Origin: Caballeronia mineralivorans PML1(12)
GTDB lineage: Bacteria > Pseudomonadota > Gammaproteobacteria > Burkholderiales > Burkholderiaceae
Reading direction: 5' to 3'
DNA length: 64,000 nt
Assembly (NCBI RefSeq): GCF_001028175.1
Contig: NZ_AEJF01000075.1
Location: 1-64,000, forward strand
Shown here: piece by piece, positions 35,363 to 44,152 of the stretch
How positions within the stretch are numbered: the stretch's first letter is position 1
How the letters are laid out: each line of letters begins with the position of its first letter
Translations under genes and position numbers: made by a program
Notes under the pieces: model-generated
The model's input: only the letters and a program-made list of their open reading frames with translations
Told to the model about the DNA's origin: nothing
The model's database searches: none

Positions 35363-36505
35363 ATGGACAAGATCATCGTTTTCATACTGCCTGTTTTCGT
35401 TGTTCTGATCGGCGCCGAGTTCGCTTACGGCTGGTTCAGGCAACGTAATACCTATCGGCTGAACGATTCACTGAGCAGTCTCAGCCAGGGCCTGATAAGC
35501 CAGTTGCTGGCGCTGGTCACGCAGCTCTTCCAAATTGGCTTGTATGCCCTTGTGTTCAATGCGCTGACCCCAACCCCTAACGTCAGGCTCTGGGATACCT
35601 GGTACGGCTGGCTGATCGCCATCGTCCTGTTCGATTTCTTCGACTATTGGCTGCATCGCGCTGGGCATGAGTGCGCTGTCATGTGGGCCGCCCATGTCGT
35701 CCATCATCAAAGCCAGCACTTCAATTTCTCGACCGCCTTGAGGCAAGAAAGCACCGTCGCGCTTATTGGCTGGATCTTCTACCTTCCCATTGCGGTGATA
35801 GGCGTGCCGCCGGAGCAGTTTGGCGTTGCCGGACTCATTGTCCTCGTGTATCAATTCTGGATTCACACTGAACACGTCGGCAAACTCGGCTGGTTCGATC
35901 GCGTGTTTTCTTCGCCTTCCAACCATCGTGTGCATCATGCGGTTAACGACCAGTACCTCAACAAGAATTACGGCGGCATGTTCGTGATCTGGGACCGGAT
36001 GTTCGGGACTTTCGCGGAGGAACGGGAGCCTTGCGTCTATGGAACGAGGACGCCCCTGCAAAGTTGGGATCCGGGCTGGGCAATCTTCGCGGAATACTGG
36101 TCGCTCGTGCAGGCAACCCGTCAAGCGAGGTCGTGGGCAGACAAGTGGCGCATCTGGCTCAAACCTCCGGGCTGGCGACCTTCCGACTCCAGTGCGAACC
36201 TTCAGGCAGAGCCCTCTGCGCCAACGTTCGACCTCGACGCGGCGAAGCAGTTGTACGGAGAGCCGCTTGCCAGCAGCGCTGCGATATTTGCGTCCGTGCA
36301 ATTTGCCCTGATGATGGGAGCAACGGCGGGTTATCTATGGTATGCGGAGGAGCTTTCATATTCGACGGAGCTGGGGCTGACCGCTGTTATCGTCGCCGGA
36401 CTTTGGGCTTTGGGGGCGTACTTGCAAGGCCGTGTGAGCGTCATCCCGGTCATTCTGGCCGACCTAGCGGGCGTAGCGGCTGCGGTCCTGATGTTCAGAG
36501 CTTGA
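35363..36505 (+). CDS. Fatty-acid hydroxylase / sterol desaturase family membrane protein
   Basis: This 380-residue inner-membrane di-iron enzyme has several membrane helices and the family histidine boxes: HRAGH (His98, His102), HVVHH (His111, His114, His115) and HRVHH (His188, His191, His192). The fourth cluster position lies near HTEH at about 168-171. The family hydroxylates or desaturates lipids using oxygen. The C-terminal 90 residues carry three more hydrophobic helices, somewhat longer than minimal members. A cyclopropane synthase gene follows 125 bases downstream, suggesting joint membrane-lipid modification. The substrate is unknown. Confidence 0.92.
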   Translation: MDKIIVFILPVFVVLIGAEFAYGWFRQRNTYRLNDSLSSLSQGLISQLLALVTQLFQIGLYALVFNALTPTPNVRLWDTWYGWLIAIVLFDFFDYWLHRAGHECAVMWAAHVVHHQSQHFNFSTALRQESTVALIGWIFYLPIAVIGVPPEQFGVAGLIVLVYQFWIHTEHVGKLGWFDRVFSSPSNHRVHHAVNDQYLNKNYGGMFVIWDRMFGTFAEEREPCVYGTRTPLQSWDPGWAIFAEYWSLVQATRQARSWADKWRIWLKPPGWRPSDSSANLQAEPSAPTFDLDAAKQLYGEPLASSAAIFASVQFALMMGATAGYLWYAEELSYSTELGLTAVIVAGLWALGAYLQGRVSVIPVILADLAGVAAAVLMFRA

Positions 36506-36630
36506 CCGTCGCTTGGCCGTCACTTCCGCGGCGGTTCGAAGGTGAACGCCCCCCAGGCTACAAGCGCGTGAATTCTGACACTGGCCCCTTTTGCGTTACA
36601 GTGCGCTACAACCCTTTCGGTCAAGAGGCA

Positions 36631-37818
36631 ATGGTGACGATCAACACGAATCGCAATGAAGCCGTCCTAGCGGACACCGCCTCTCCCAAGCTTAGACGCG
36701 CCGCACCCAAAATTATCACGCAGTTACTTGAGCATGCAGGGGTTCAAGTAAATGGCCCAGCGCCCTGGGACATTCAGGTCCTCGATAAAGCATTCTTCCG
36801 GAAGATGTTCTCGACGTGGGAGTTGGGAATTGGCGAGTCGTATATGGACGGCGACTGGGATTGCGAAGAACTGGACAGCTTTTTTCATCGGATAGCGAGT
36901 ACTGACCTTGAACAAACCGTAGTCGGCCCGGCAAGGATCAGATTCATTGTTGAAATGGCGCGGCAAAAGCTGCTGAATGCGCAAAGCAAGAGTCGCGCAT
37001 TTCAAGTGGGTGAGCGCCATTATGATATTGGCAATGACATCTTTGAAAGCATGCTGGACTCGCACATGATGTATTCGTGTGGCTATTGGGAGCAGGCTCA
37101 GACACTTGAAGAAGCCCAGTTGCACAAGCTTCAGTTGATATGCCGGAAACTGCAACTCAAGCCCGGCGAGCGTCTGCTGGATATTGGCTGCGGTTGGGGC
37201 GGCCTGGCCCGATACGCTGCAACGGAATACGGCGTCGAGGTCGTGGGCATTACCGTTTCCAAGGAGCAGCAGAAGCTGGCGCAGGAACGGTGCGCCGGCT
37301 TACCCGTGACGATTGAGCTCACCGATTATCGGAATCTCACTGGTCAATTCGACAAGATCGTTTCGGTCGGAATGTTCGAACACGTCGGCCCGAAAAACTA
37401 CGATATTTACTTCAACATTGTGAGGGATCTGCTGCGCCCGGATGGCTTATTCTTATTGCACACGATTGGTAATTTCGTGACAGAAAAGAAGACGGATGCC
37501 TGGATCGATAAATATATCTTTCCGAACGGCCATTTACCGTCGGCCAAACAAATAGCGACTTCTCTGGAAGGGCGCTTTCTTATTGAAGACTGGCATAATT
37601 TTGGCCGGGACTACGATAAGACGTTGATGGCCTGGTCTGCCAAATTCGACGAAGCATGGCCGCGCCTGAAGGCTCAGTATGACGAACGATTCTATCGGAT
37701 GTGGAAGTACTTCCTCTTGTCGTCCGCCGGCTTTTTCCGATCGGGCCAAGGCCAGTTGTGGCAGTTGGTGCTGAGCAAGCGCGGACGGAGTGATGCGTAT
37801 CGATCCGTCCGTTCCTGA
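36631..37818 (+). CDS. cfa: Cyclopropane-fatty-acyl-phospholipid synthase
   Basis: This 395-residue SAM-dependent enzyme methylenates cis double bonds in membrane phospholipids. The N-terminal lipid-binding domain includes ELGIGESYMDGDWDCEELD. The core starts with RHYDIGNDIFESMLD and has the SAM loop LLDIGCGWGGLARYAA at about residues 179-194. IVSVGMFEHVGPKNYDIYF and HTIGNF follow. The ATG at 36631 with AAGAGG upstream gives normal family length; the frame is open for 200 codons before it, but those codons shadow the previous gene. Expression of this enzyme often rises in stationary phase or acid stress. Confidence 0.96.
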   Translation: MVTINTNRNEAVLADTASPKLRRAAPKIITQLLEHAGVQVNGPAPWDIQVLDKAFFRKMFSTWELGIGESYMDGDWDCEELDSFFHRIASTDLEQTVVGPARIRFIVEMARQKLLNAQSKSRAFQVGERHYDIGNDIFESMLDSHMMYSCGYWEQAQTLEEAQLHKLQLICRKLQLKPGERLLDIGCGWGGLARYAATEYGVEVVGITVSKEQQKLAQERCAGLPVTIELTDYRNLTGQFDKIVSVGMFEHVGPKNYDIYFNIVRDLLRPDGLFLLHTIGNFVTEKKTDAWIDKYIFPNGHLPSAKQIATSLEGRFLIEDWHNFGRDYDKTLMAWSAKFDEAWPRLKAQYDERFYRMWKYFLLSSAGFFRSGQGQLWQLVLSKRGRSDAYRSVRS

Positions 37819-37971
37819 ATTTTTTTGATTATGCTGAAATTCGGCCAGTAACCGAACGTGCCGGATCGTCGGCGCACCGAGGCACAATAGACGCTGCCGG
37901 CGGTCTGAAGGAAGGCACATCGCCGGATGGGTTCTTCCTTTTCTGGAAGCTTTCGACGTGAGGCCGACAGC

Positions 37972-38586
37972 ATGACAGCATCCACCACGCTGGTCCTGTT
38001 CGACATGGAGGGCGTACTGTCTCACTACGACCGCTCCGCACGAGTCGACCACTTATCGGCCGTATCAGGTCAGGCACCCGAAACCGTGCGTCATGCCATC
38101 TGGGGATCCGGGCTTGAAGCACGCGCCGACGCGGGCCAGATCAGCGACGACGAGTATCTGAGCGAATTGGGCGATCTTCTAAGCTGCCGCATCAACCGCA
38201 ACGACTGGCTGGCTGCTCGCCGCGCGTCTATCACGCCGTACACGGAAGTGATCGCGCTCGCCGCGAGAGTCGCCGAGCGCAATCGGATTGCGGTGCTGAC
38301 CAACAACTGCCGTCTGGTCACCGATCATATCGGCTATCTGAATCCTGCAGTCGCTCAGCTCTTCGGTTCCCACGTCTATGCATCCGCTTCGTTCGGCGCA
38401 GCGAAGCCGGCGCCTCAAGCCTATCTTCGCTGCCTTGAACAACTGGGCGTTGGGGCGGCCGACACGCTTTTCATCGACGACACAGACGCTAACGTAGCGG
38501 GTGCGATCAATGCCGGCCTTCACGGATACAAGTTTGTTAGCGCCGATGCGTTATCAGAAGAACTGGAGCGGCGCCGGTTGATGTAG
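37972..38586 (+). CDS. HAD-superfamily hydrolase
   Basis: This 204-residue protein has a Rossmann core with an alpha-helical cap typical of HAD subfamily IA. The four motifs are LFDMEGVL (I), LTNNCRL (II), the Lys in GAAKPAPQAY (III) and FIDDTDANV (IV). In motif I the second acidic residue, normally Asp as in DxD, is Glu, which may change catalysis or specificity. The ATG at 37972 has GAGG upstream; an earlier frame start at 37927 is less likely. It is convergent with the phasin gene. A small sugar phosphate substrate is likely but not proven. Confidence 0.88.
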   Translation: MTASTTLVLFDMEGVLSHYDRSARVDHLSAVSGQAPETVRHAIWGSGLEARADAGQISDDEYLSELGDLLSCRINRNDWLAARRASITPYTEVIALAARVAERNRIAVLTNNCRLVTDHIGYLNPAVAQLFGSHVYASASFGAAKPAPQAYLRCLEQLGVGAADTLFIDDTDANVAGAINAGLHGYKFVSADALSEELERRRLM

Positions 38587-38634
38587 TGCTGCCCGAACCG
38601 ATTGTCTCGGCAAGGGCAGGACGCTCTGCAACGG

Positions 38635-39060
38635 CTACTGCTTCGGTTGCTCCAGCGACGACTTCAACTCCTTGGCCGCCTCTTCAATTCGCTTTGTCAC
38701 AATCGCATACGCCTCGGTTTGAGCCTGCTGCGTCTTTTGGGCAATATCCTGCATGTCGGCAAGCGCTTGATGCAGTGCTTTTTGAACGACCTCGGTCGGA
38801 TTGGCCGAGGCTTCTTTCGGCGAGCCGGCGAACTGCTGCGCGATGCCTTGGAAATCACTGAGCGCCCGGCGCAGGATTTCGATCTGTTTATCTCGAAGCG
38901 CTTCTATGCCGCCGAACGCGACGCGGTTCGCGGCGGCGAGGGCTTCGACGTCTTTTCTGCGTGCATCGAGGATTGCCTGGACGTCGAAACCGGGAAGCTT
39001 GTATTGCTGAAACATCGCGGAAAACTGACTGAACGGATCGCTGTGCTCGGGCTTCGTCAT
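38635..39060 (-). CDS. Phasin family protein
   Basis: This 141-residue helical amphipathic protein has the phasin pattern. An N-terminal segment FQQYKLPGFDVQAILDARRKDVEAL is followed by repeated Ala/Gln helices and a charged C-terminus rich in Lys and Glu. Phasins coat polyhydroxyalkanoate granules in the cytoplasm and control their size. GGGAG seven bases before the ATG supports the start. No PHA synthase or regulator lies nearby. The upstream region contains a symmetric sigma-54-like motif about 250 bases away. Confidence 0.9.
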   Translation of the reverse strand: MTKPEHSDPFSQFSAMFQQYKLPGFDVQAILDARRKDVEALAAANRVAFGGIEALRDKQIEILRRALSDFQGIAQQFAGSPKEASANPTEVVQKALHQALADMQDIAQKTQQAQTEAYAIVTKRIEEAAKELKSSLEQPKQ

Positions 39061-39574
39061 GTGCGTCTCCCTGGGGTTATTTGCGTTCTCGGAAACGTTG
39101 ACGCTCCTCAGGCGTGGAGGGCGCGCCTAACGCTTGTTCGATAGTACAGGGGAATGATCTTTGCGCAATCCAAGGGAAAACGCGCACAGGGCGACGAGCT
39201 GCGGCTAGCGGGTTTCCAGAAACGGCGCGAACATAGCGGTGCGCGTCGGCTATTCCTAGCCGACTAAGTATTTTCGAAGTGATGCATTCACCTCGACTGG
39301 CCGGTCTGGCAAATATCTTGCCATGTCGATTTTCCGCGCAAAAGTACAGGGACGACCGTAAGCCGCAAGGCTGTAAACTTAAGTGACAATTATTCGGGAA
39401 CGTGGCTATTTCTCGAGACTCTTATTAAATGGAATGAGTCCCGCGGAGCGGCTATTTTTAAGTTCACCGGGGCACGGGCGAGTGCTGCGAATGCCGCCTG
39501 ATGCGTCGTCGCCTCCCGGTTGGGAATAGATGCATCGGATGCGCAAAGCATTTAAGGTTTTCATGGAGTCAGCA
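39061..39574. other. Intergenic region with paired hairpins
   Basis: Besides the sigma-54-like motif at 39307, it holds a perfect eight-base-pair hairpin at 39245-39264 (GTCGGCTA, TTCC, TAGCCGAC) followed by a TATTTT run. This looks like an orphan Rho-independent terminator. No gene is visible in front of it on the plus strand, so a small RNA is possible. Confidence 0.4.
39307..39323. promoter_or_regulatory. Symmetric sigma-54-like promoter motif
   Basis: TGGCAA-N5-TTGCCA matches the sigma-54 consensus TGGCAC-N5-TTGC on both strands, with ten bases between GG and GC each way. The plus reading leads to the small secreted protein at 39575, and the minus reading leads to the phasin gene at 39060. 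Alternatively it is simply a palindromic repressor site. Confidence 0.4.
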
Positions 39575-39874
39575 ATGAAAGTCGCGACAAAGAATATGTT
39601 GATGTCAGTCTTGATTATCGGTATGTCAGGCGCGGCCTATGCGCAGTCAGGGGGCACGACCGACGGTGAGAATGGAACGCTCGTTCCTGGCGTCAGCAGT
39701 GCTGGCACGGCGACGCCAGGCGCCATGCCCCCCAGCAATGACCTGAGAGCCGCCGCTGGCCTCTCGAAAGGCTCAGACGGCATAATCAGCAGCATGAGGG
39801 CCAACGGCACGAGAACAACCGAGAGTTCAGTCGTAAGACCGCCTAATCGCACGGGCACCGTGTATAGACCGTAA
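39575..39874 (+). CDS. Small secreted protein of unknown function
   Basis: This 99-residue protein has a clean Sec signal (MLMSVLIIGMSGAAYAQ) and a mature part rich in Gly, Ser, Thr and Arg without cysteines. It resembles many small periplasmic Burkholderia proteins annotated only as hypothetical. The ATG at 39575 with GGAG six bases upstream is preferred over an in-frame codon at 39530. No domain is recognised. It lies downstream of the sigma-54-like motif and may belong to an adaptive regulon. Confidence 0.7.
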   Translation: MKVATKNMLMSVLIIGMSGAAYAQSGGTTDGENGTLVPGVSSAGTATPGAMPPSNDLRAAAGLSKGSDGIISSMRANGTRTTESSVVRPPNRTGTVYRP

Positions 39875-40168
39875 CGGGTGAACGACGCGCTCGCCACCAC
39901 CCGCAAGAAGCATCGCCCGGATCAGAACGGGCGTTTGGGCCACCGGCCCGCGATCATGAAATAGCCGGGCTGATCGAATTCGCAGCGCACTCGCCGGCCG
40001 CGATAGGAGGAGACCGGCGAGCAGCGATCAAAAGCATCCAGCGGAATTGGCTATTCTTCAAGCGGCCGTCCGGACCTCGTTGTCGGAGCGTATTTATTTT
40101 GCGCGCGGTCCTGTGAAATCTGCGTGTGATAAAAAGCATACTGCTCCAGCCTTCCTATTCGCCAATAC

Positions 40169-40768
40169 ATGCTTTCAATTTCCAGCACAGCACTGTTCGT
40201 GCTCGGCACTGTCATCGTGCTGATCATGCCGGGCCCGACCAATACGTTGCTCGCCGCGGCGGGGCTAAGGGACGGGGTCATGCGCTCGGCGCGGCTAACT
40301 GGCGCTGAGCTAGCCGGCTATGTCGTCTCGATTACGGTCTGGGGACATTTCCTCTCACAGGCTGCACATTCGCTGACATGGCTGCCGACGCTCGTGCGTA
40401 TCGCCAGCAGCATCTTTATTGCGTACCTCGCGATAAAGATGTGGTGTACAGCGGTCTTGCCCCCAACGTCCGGGCAACAGGCGATCGGCCTGCGAACGCT
40501 GTTTGTCGCGACCTTGTTCAATCCCAAAGCGATCCTGTTTGCCGGCACGATTTTTCCGGCGGTTGCGTTCGCGAGCTTGCCCGCCTATTTCGAAGCGATG
40601 GCTATCTTCGCCACCCTGTTGATTCCGATTGGCCTCGTGTGGGTCATGTTCGGTGCGGCGCTCGGCAGCGGCCGGCTGATGTGGATCAGTCCCGCTCATC
40701 TGCTCCGCGGTGCGTCGATCGTGCTGGGGACGTTCTCTTTGTCGCTGGCTTGGGTCGCGTTTCACTAG
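40169..40768 (+). CDS. LysE-family exporter
   Basis: This 199-residue inner-membrane protein has six predicted helices and the family signature IMPGPTNTLLAAAGLRDG near residues 19-36. The LysE/RhtB family exports amino acids such as lysine, threonine or homoserine lactones using the proton gradient. The second block TLFVATLFNPKAILF also fits. No upstream regulator of the LysG type is adjacent, so the substrate stays open. Ribosome binding sequence is weak. Confidence 0.88.
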   Translation: MLSISSTALFVLGTVIVLIMPGPTNTLLAAAGLRDGVMRSARLTGAELAGYVVSITVWGHFLSQAAHSLTWLPTLVRIASSIFIAYLAIKMWCTAVLPPTSGQQAIGLRTLFVATLFNPKAILFAGTIFPAVAFASLPAYFEAMAIFATLLIPIGLVWVMFGAALGSGRLMWISPAHLLRGASIVLGTFSLSLAWVAFH

Positions 40769-40992
40769 CGTGGATGGTCTTGGCGGCGTCGCTGCTCGAG
40801 CGCCTGAGTCACTGTCTTTGAACGGGAAAGCTCATCCCAGCCGTTTTTTCCTTGACGTCGCAACGCGTCAACTTGTAGTCGTAAGTGGGCGATTTATGGA
40901 CAAATTGAGCTTGTACTTTATGGCATTACATCGACGGGCAGTGGACAACCTATAAAGTCGGATAACTAACTAAAAAAACTAGATAAAAAGCG

Positions 40993-41922
40993 ATGCTCGA
41001 AGCGGAAATGACGGAGTTTGTGCGACGCACCTATGAAATGTATCCGCCGGACGCCGCCACCATGACGATTGCCGGGCAACGCCGTCTGTACGACAACTAC
41101 GCCAAGGCATTTACACCAGCGCTGCCTGACGGTCTGAGTATCGAAACAGCAGCGCTTTACTCGGCCGCCGGACATCGTATTCCGCTGCGGCGGTATCGAA
41201 AGACGAACGGCGTGGGTCAAGCAGGCACCGTGCTTTACTTCCATGGAGGGGGCTTTGTGCTGGGATCGCTCGATAGCCACGAGGCGATCACCGCGCGTCT
41301 CGCGGCCGATACGGGCATGCACGTGATCGCCGTGGACTATCGGCTCGCGCCTGAGCATCCCGCGCCTGCCGCCCATGAGGATTGCGTTGAAGTCACCCTT
41401 GCCGCCATCAACGGCACGCTGCCGTTTTCGGGACTTCCGGCGAAGTTACAACTCGTCGGCGATAGTGCCGGAGGCAATCTCACCGCGAGCGTTGCCGCGA
41501 TTCTCCGTGACCGGGGTATCACTGGCGTAGCGGGCGTGGTGGCGATCTATCCGGCGCTCGCACGCGAACCGGAACTGCCCGCGCGCGAGACCGAGGCCAA
41601 CGCTCCGATGCTCTCGCTGACCGACGTCCGTGCGTACCGCGATCTTTACTGGCAAGACAGGGAACCCCATCCGCAGATGACACCGCTCGCCGCCACCCAC
41701 TTTGGAGGCCTGCCGCCAACATTAGCCATCGGCGTCGAACATGATCCACTGCGTGATGACGCACGCGTTTACATCGAACGAATCAAGGCCGCGGGAGGAG
41801 AGGGCCATCTGTGGATAGGCGCAGGACTCGTACATGGATGCCTGCGCGCACTCGGTACTAGTCCGGGCGTGAAGAAACTGTATCAAACAGTCTGTGAATT
41901 TCTGACGCGCGTGCAGGTTTGA
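40993..41922 (+). CDS. Alpha/beta hydrolase of the hormone-sensitive lipase family
   Basis: This 309-residue cytoplasmic esterase has the oxyanion motif HGGG (residues 84-87) in YFHGGGFVLGS and the nucleophile elbow GDSAGG with Ser158. The acid is in GVEHDPLRDDA and the base in LVHGCLR. The family hydrolyses short acyl esters. No strong ribosome binding site precedes 40993, so a start at 41008 is possible. It is convergent with the epimerase gene, separated by a hairpin. Confidence 0.93.
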   Translation: MLEAEMTEFVRRTYEMYPPDAATMTIAGQRRLYDNYAKAFTPALPDGLSIETAALYSAAGHRIPLRRYRKTNGVGQAGTVLYFHGGGFVLGSLDSHEAITARLAADTGMHVIAVDYRLAPEHPAPAAHEDCVEVTLAAINGTLPFSGLPAKLQLVGDSAGGNLTASVAAILRDRGITGVAGVVAIYPALAREPELPARETEANAPMLSLTDVRAYRDLYWQDREPHPQMTPLAATHFGGLPPTLAIGVEHDPLRDDARVYIERIKAAGGEGHLWIGAGLVHGCLRALGTSPGVKKLYQTVCEFLTRVQV

Positions 41923-41956
41923 TAGGGCAGAGAAGACTGCAGAAAGAGTCTGGCAA

Positions 41957-41986
41957 GCTGAGGATGGCGCCCAGGCTACCCTCAGC
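41957..41986. terminator. Hairpin between convergent esterase and epimerase genes
   Basis: GCTGAGG at 41957-41963 pairs with CCTCAGC at 41980-41986, leaving a 16-base GC-rich loop. The position between two convergent stops suits a bidirectional terminator, though no T run follows. Confidence 0.5.
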
Positions 41987-41995
41987 GAAGACGAC

Positions 41996-42889
41996 TTACC
42001 GCGGTGCTTGCTCCCTCCACCGATACTGTTGCTGCCAGCCGAGCAGCTTTTTCAGTTTCTCGTTACTCAGCAAGGTCTCGAACTGTCCAAGTTGCTTCTT
42101 GACAGGCACGCCCGGATAAAACCGTTTCAACAACTCCGCTGTCGGCAGATCGGAGGACACATCGTCAGCCGCGACGTTCATCACTTCGAAGCCGAGCCCG
42201 TCCTTTTCAATGCCGAGCCGGCAAGCGGTGGCCAGATCGCGTCCATCTATATAACTCCATGCGATCCGCTTGCGCAATCCGGGGTCCTTCAGCCATCCCG
42301 GGAATTTCTGATAGTCAACCGGATCAAGTACGTTGCCAATGCGGAAGCAATAAATATCCGCGCCCGTACGTGCATGAAACGCCTTGGCTGTGACTTCGTT
42401 GATCACCTTGGACATGGCATAGCTGTCCATGGGGTCGACCGGATACTGCTCGTCCAGCGGGAAATATTGAGGATCCCGATGCCGGTGAGCGAACACTATT
42501 CCATACGTTGTCTCGCTGGAGGCGACGATTACCTTCTTGATGCCAAGCTTCGAGGCAGCGTCGAGCACGTTGTAAGTCGCCATCACGTTGATCCGGAACA
42601 CCTCGTTGTCGGTGGTGACCAGAATGCGCGGAATCGCAGCGAAATGAACGATTGCGTCGATGGGCTTGGGCTCGAGATCGTCATCGAACTCCTTGGGCGT
42701 GGTACTCGACGCCATCGCGTTGAATACCTGCCCCGCGTCAGTTAGATCGGTAATCAATGTACGGGCCACCGGCTTCGCCATGGGCACGCGATCGAGATTA
42801 AGCACTTCGTAGCCGTGTGCTACCAAGTCCTCGACGACCCATTTTCCCGCAAGCCCGCTGCCGCCGGTCACTATTACTCGCTTCGTCAT
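41996..42889 (-). CDS. NAD-dependent epimerase/dehydratase family protein
   Basis: This 297-residue extended short-chain dehydrogenase has the Rossmann loop VTGGSGLAGKWVV at the N-terminus, the serine-bearing strand IVASSETTYG and the YAMSKVINE YxxxK motif. Members handle nucleotide sugars or free sugars and their lactones. The gene is divergent from the sugar ABC importer, and AGGAG precedes its ATG. It probably processes the imported compound. Two CRP-like sites lie in the shared promoter region. The precise reaction (epimerase, dehydratase or sugar dehydrogenase) cannot be fixed. Confidence 0.88.
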   Translation of the reverse strand: MTKRVIVTGGSGLAGKWVVEDLVAHGYEVLNLDRVPMAKPVARTLITDLTDAGQVFNAMASSTTPKEFDDDLEPKPIDAIVHFAAIPRILVTTDNEVFRINVMATYNVLDAASKLGIKKVIVASSETTYGIVFAHRHRDPQYFPLDEQYPVDPMDSYAMSKVINEVTAKAFHARTGADIYCFRIGNVLDPVDYQKFPGWLKDPGLRKRIAWSYIDGRDLATACRLGIEKDGLGFEVMNVAADDVSSDLPTAELLKRFYPGVPVKKQLGQFETLLSNEKLKKLLGWQQQYRWREQAPR

Positions 42890-42961
42890 ACGCTGTGCTC
42901 CTGGTTCGATTAATGGGTCTTGACCTTGGAACCAATATTACCGACGGCCAAGCACGAGTTC

Positions 42962-42977
42962 TGTGACGAACTTCATA
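42962..42977. promoter_or_regulatory. CRP/FNR-like site 1 in divergent promoter region
   Basis: TGTGA-CGAACT-TCATA matches the TGTGA-N6-TCACA pattern with two mismatches. It sits 73 bases upstream of the epimerase start. A Crp/Fnr-family gene is encoded at 47295-48074 in the same cluster. Confidence 0.4.
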
Positions 42978-43019
42978 GTCATGCAAAGACCATGATCAGG
43001 GACAACCCCGATATGGTTG

Positions 43020-43035
43020 TATGACGCGCGTCACA
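43020..43035. promoter_or_regulatory. CRP/FNR-like site 2 in divergent promoter region
   Basis: TATGA-CGCGCG-TCACA has one mismatch to TGTGA-N6-TCACA and contains a perfect 12-base palindrome, TGACGCGCGTCA. It lies 62 bases before the permease start, a usual place for an activator. Confidence 0.45.
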
Positions 43036-43096
43036 GACTTGAAGAACGCAGCCACCTAGCATCCTCCTAAACCAGAATTAAACGGAGAAGACACCG

Positions 43097-44098
43097 GTGA
43101 CCGCAATATCGTCCAAAGAGGATCCGCAGCCACATTCGGTGCGTCTTGCCGACATGCTGCGTAGCTGGCTCAAGATCCGAGAATTGAATGTTCTATCGGT
43201 ATTGCTATTAGTCGGAATCCTGATCAGTATTTTCTCCCCCTATTTCCTGACCACGAACAACCTGATGGGCGTGTTCCGGTCATTTTCGCTGGTCGCCATC
43301 ATGTCGATCGGCATGATGCTTGTCATCATCACGGGCGGCATCGATCTGTCGGTGGGCTCCGTGATGGGCTTGTCGTCGCTTGTTACCGCGCTGGCCTTTC
43401 AACATGGAGCCGGTCCTATCCTGGCCGTGATTGCCGGACTGTCGGTCGGTCTCGCCGTCGGATGTTTCAATGGATTTCTGATCACCTGGATTCAGTTGCC
43501 GCCGTTCATTGCCACGCTCGGCACACTGAGCATTGGCCGGGGCTTGATGTACATGATCACCAAAGGGGTTCCGGTCACACCCGACGTGCCCGACAGCTTC
43601 ACCTTCCTCGGCCAGGGATACATTGGCTTCGTGCCGTTCCCGGTGGTCATCATGATCTTCCTGACAATATGTTTTTCGGTGCTGATGCGGCAAACCCGTT
43701 TCGGCCGGCATGTCTATGCCACCGGCGGCAACGAGATGGCAGCCCGGCTTAGCGGCGTGCGTACCTTCCGCGTGAAATTCATTGTCTACGCGCTCTCGGG
43801 ACTCATCGCCTCCATTGCGGGCATCGTCAGCTTCTCGCGGTTTGTTTCGGCAGAGCCTGCGTCGGGGTTCGGCGCCGAGCTCGATGTCATTGCGGCAGCG
43901 GCCATCGGCGGCGCAAGTCTCTCGGGCGGAGCGGGCAGTGTCGAGGGAGCGATCATCGGCGCGGCGCTGGCGGGAATCATCACTAACGGCGTTGTGCTGC
44001 TGAATATCGACACGTACGCACAACAGGCTATTACAGGCTGCGTGATCCTGATTGCGGTCAGCATCGACATCTGGCGCGTTCGTCGAAAGGGGCATTGA
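43097..44098 (+). CDS. Sugar ABC transporter permease (RbsC family)
   Basis: This 333-residue inner-membrane protein has about nine to ten helices. It carries the ribose-type permease signatures ITGGIDLSVGSVMGLSSLV near the middle, GGNEMAARLSGVRTFRVK (the ATPase contact loop) and IGGASLSGGAGSVEGAIIGA. Start is a GTG with GGAG nine bases upstream. It is the first gene of the importer operon, an unusual order with permease, then binding protein, then ATPase. The substrate is probably a monosaccharide, polyol or related small carbohydrate. Confidence 0.95.
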   Translation: MTAISSKEDPQPHSVRLADMLRSWLKIRELNVLSVLLLVGILISIFSPYFLTTNNLMGVFRSFSLVAIMSIGMMLVIITGGIDLSVGSVMGLSSLVTALAFQHGAGPILAVIAGLSVGLAVGCFNGFLITWIQLPPFIATLGTLSIGRGLMYMITKGVPVTPDVPDSFTFLGQGYIGFVPFPVVIMIFLTICFSVLMRQTRFGRHVYATGGNEMAARLSGVRTFRVKFIVYALSGLIASIAGIVSFSRFVSAEPASGFGAELDVIAAAAIGGASLSGGAGSVEGAIIGAALAGIITNGVVLLNIDTYAQQAITGCVILIAVSIDIWRVRRKGH

Positions 44099-44152
44099 CG
44101 CCCGCATCGTCTTAACCTTGCTGCACCACTACAAATAAACATGGAGATAAAA

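Noticed and set aside
36031-36630. 200-codon upstream extension of the cyclopropane synthase frame
   Set aside because: It overlaps the hydroxylase gene in another frame. The normal family start with a ribosome binding site is at 36631.
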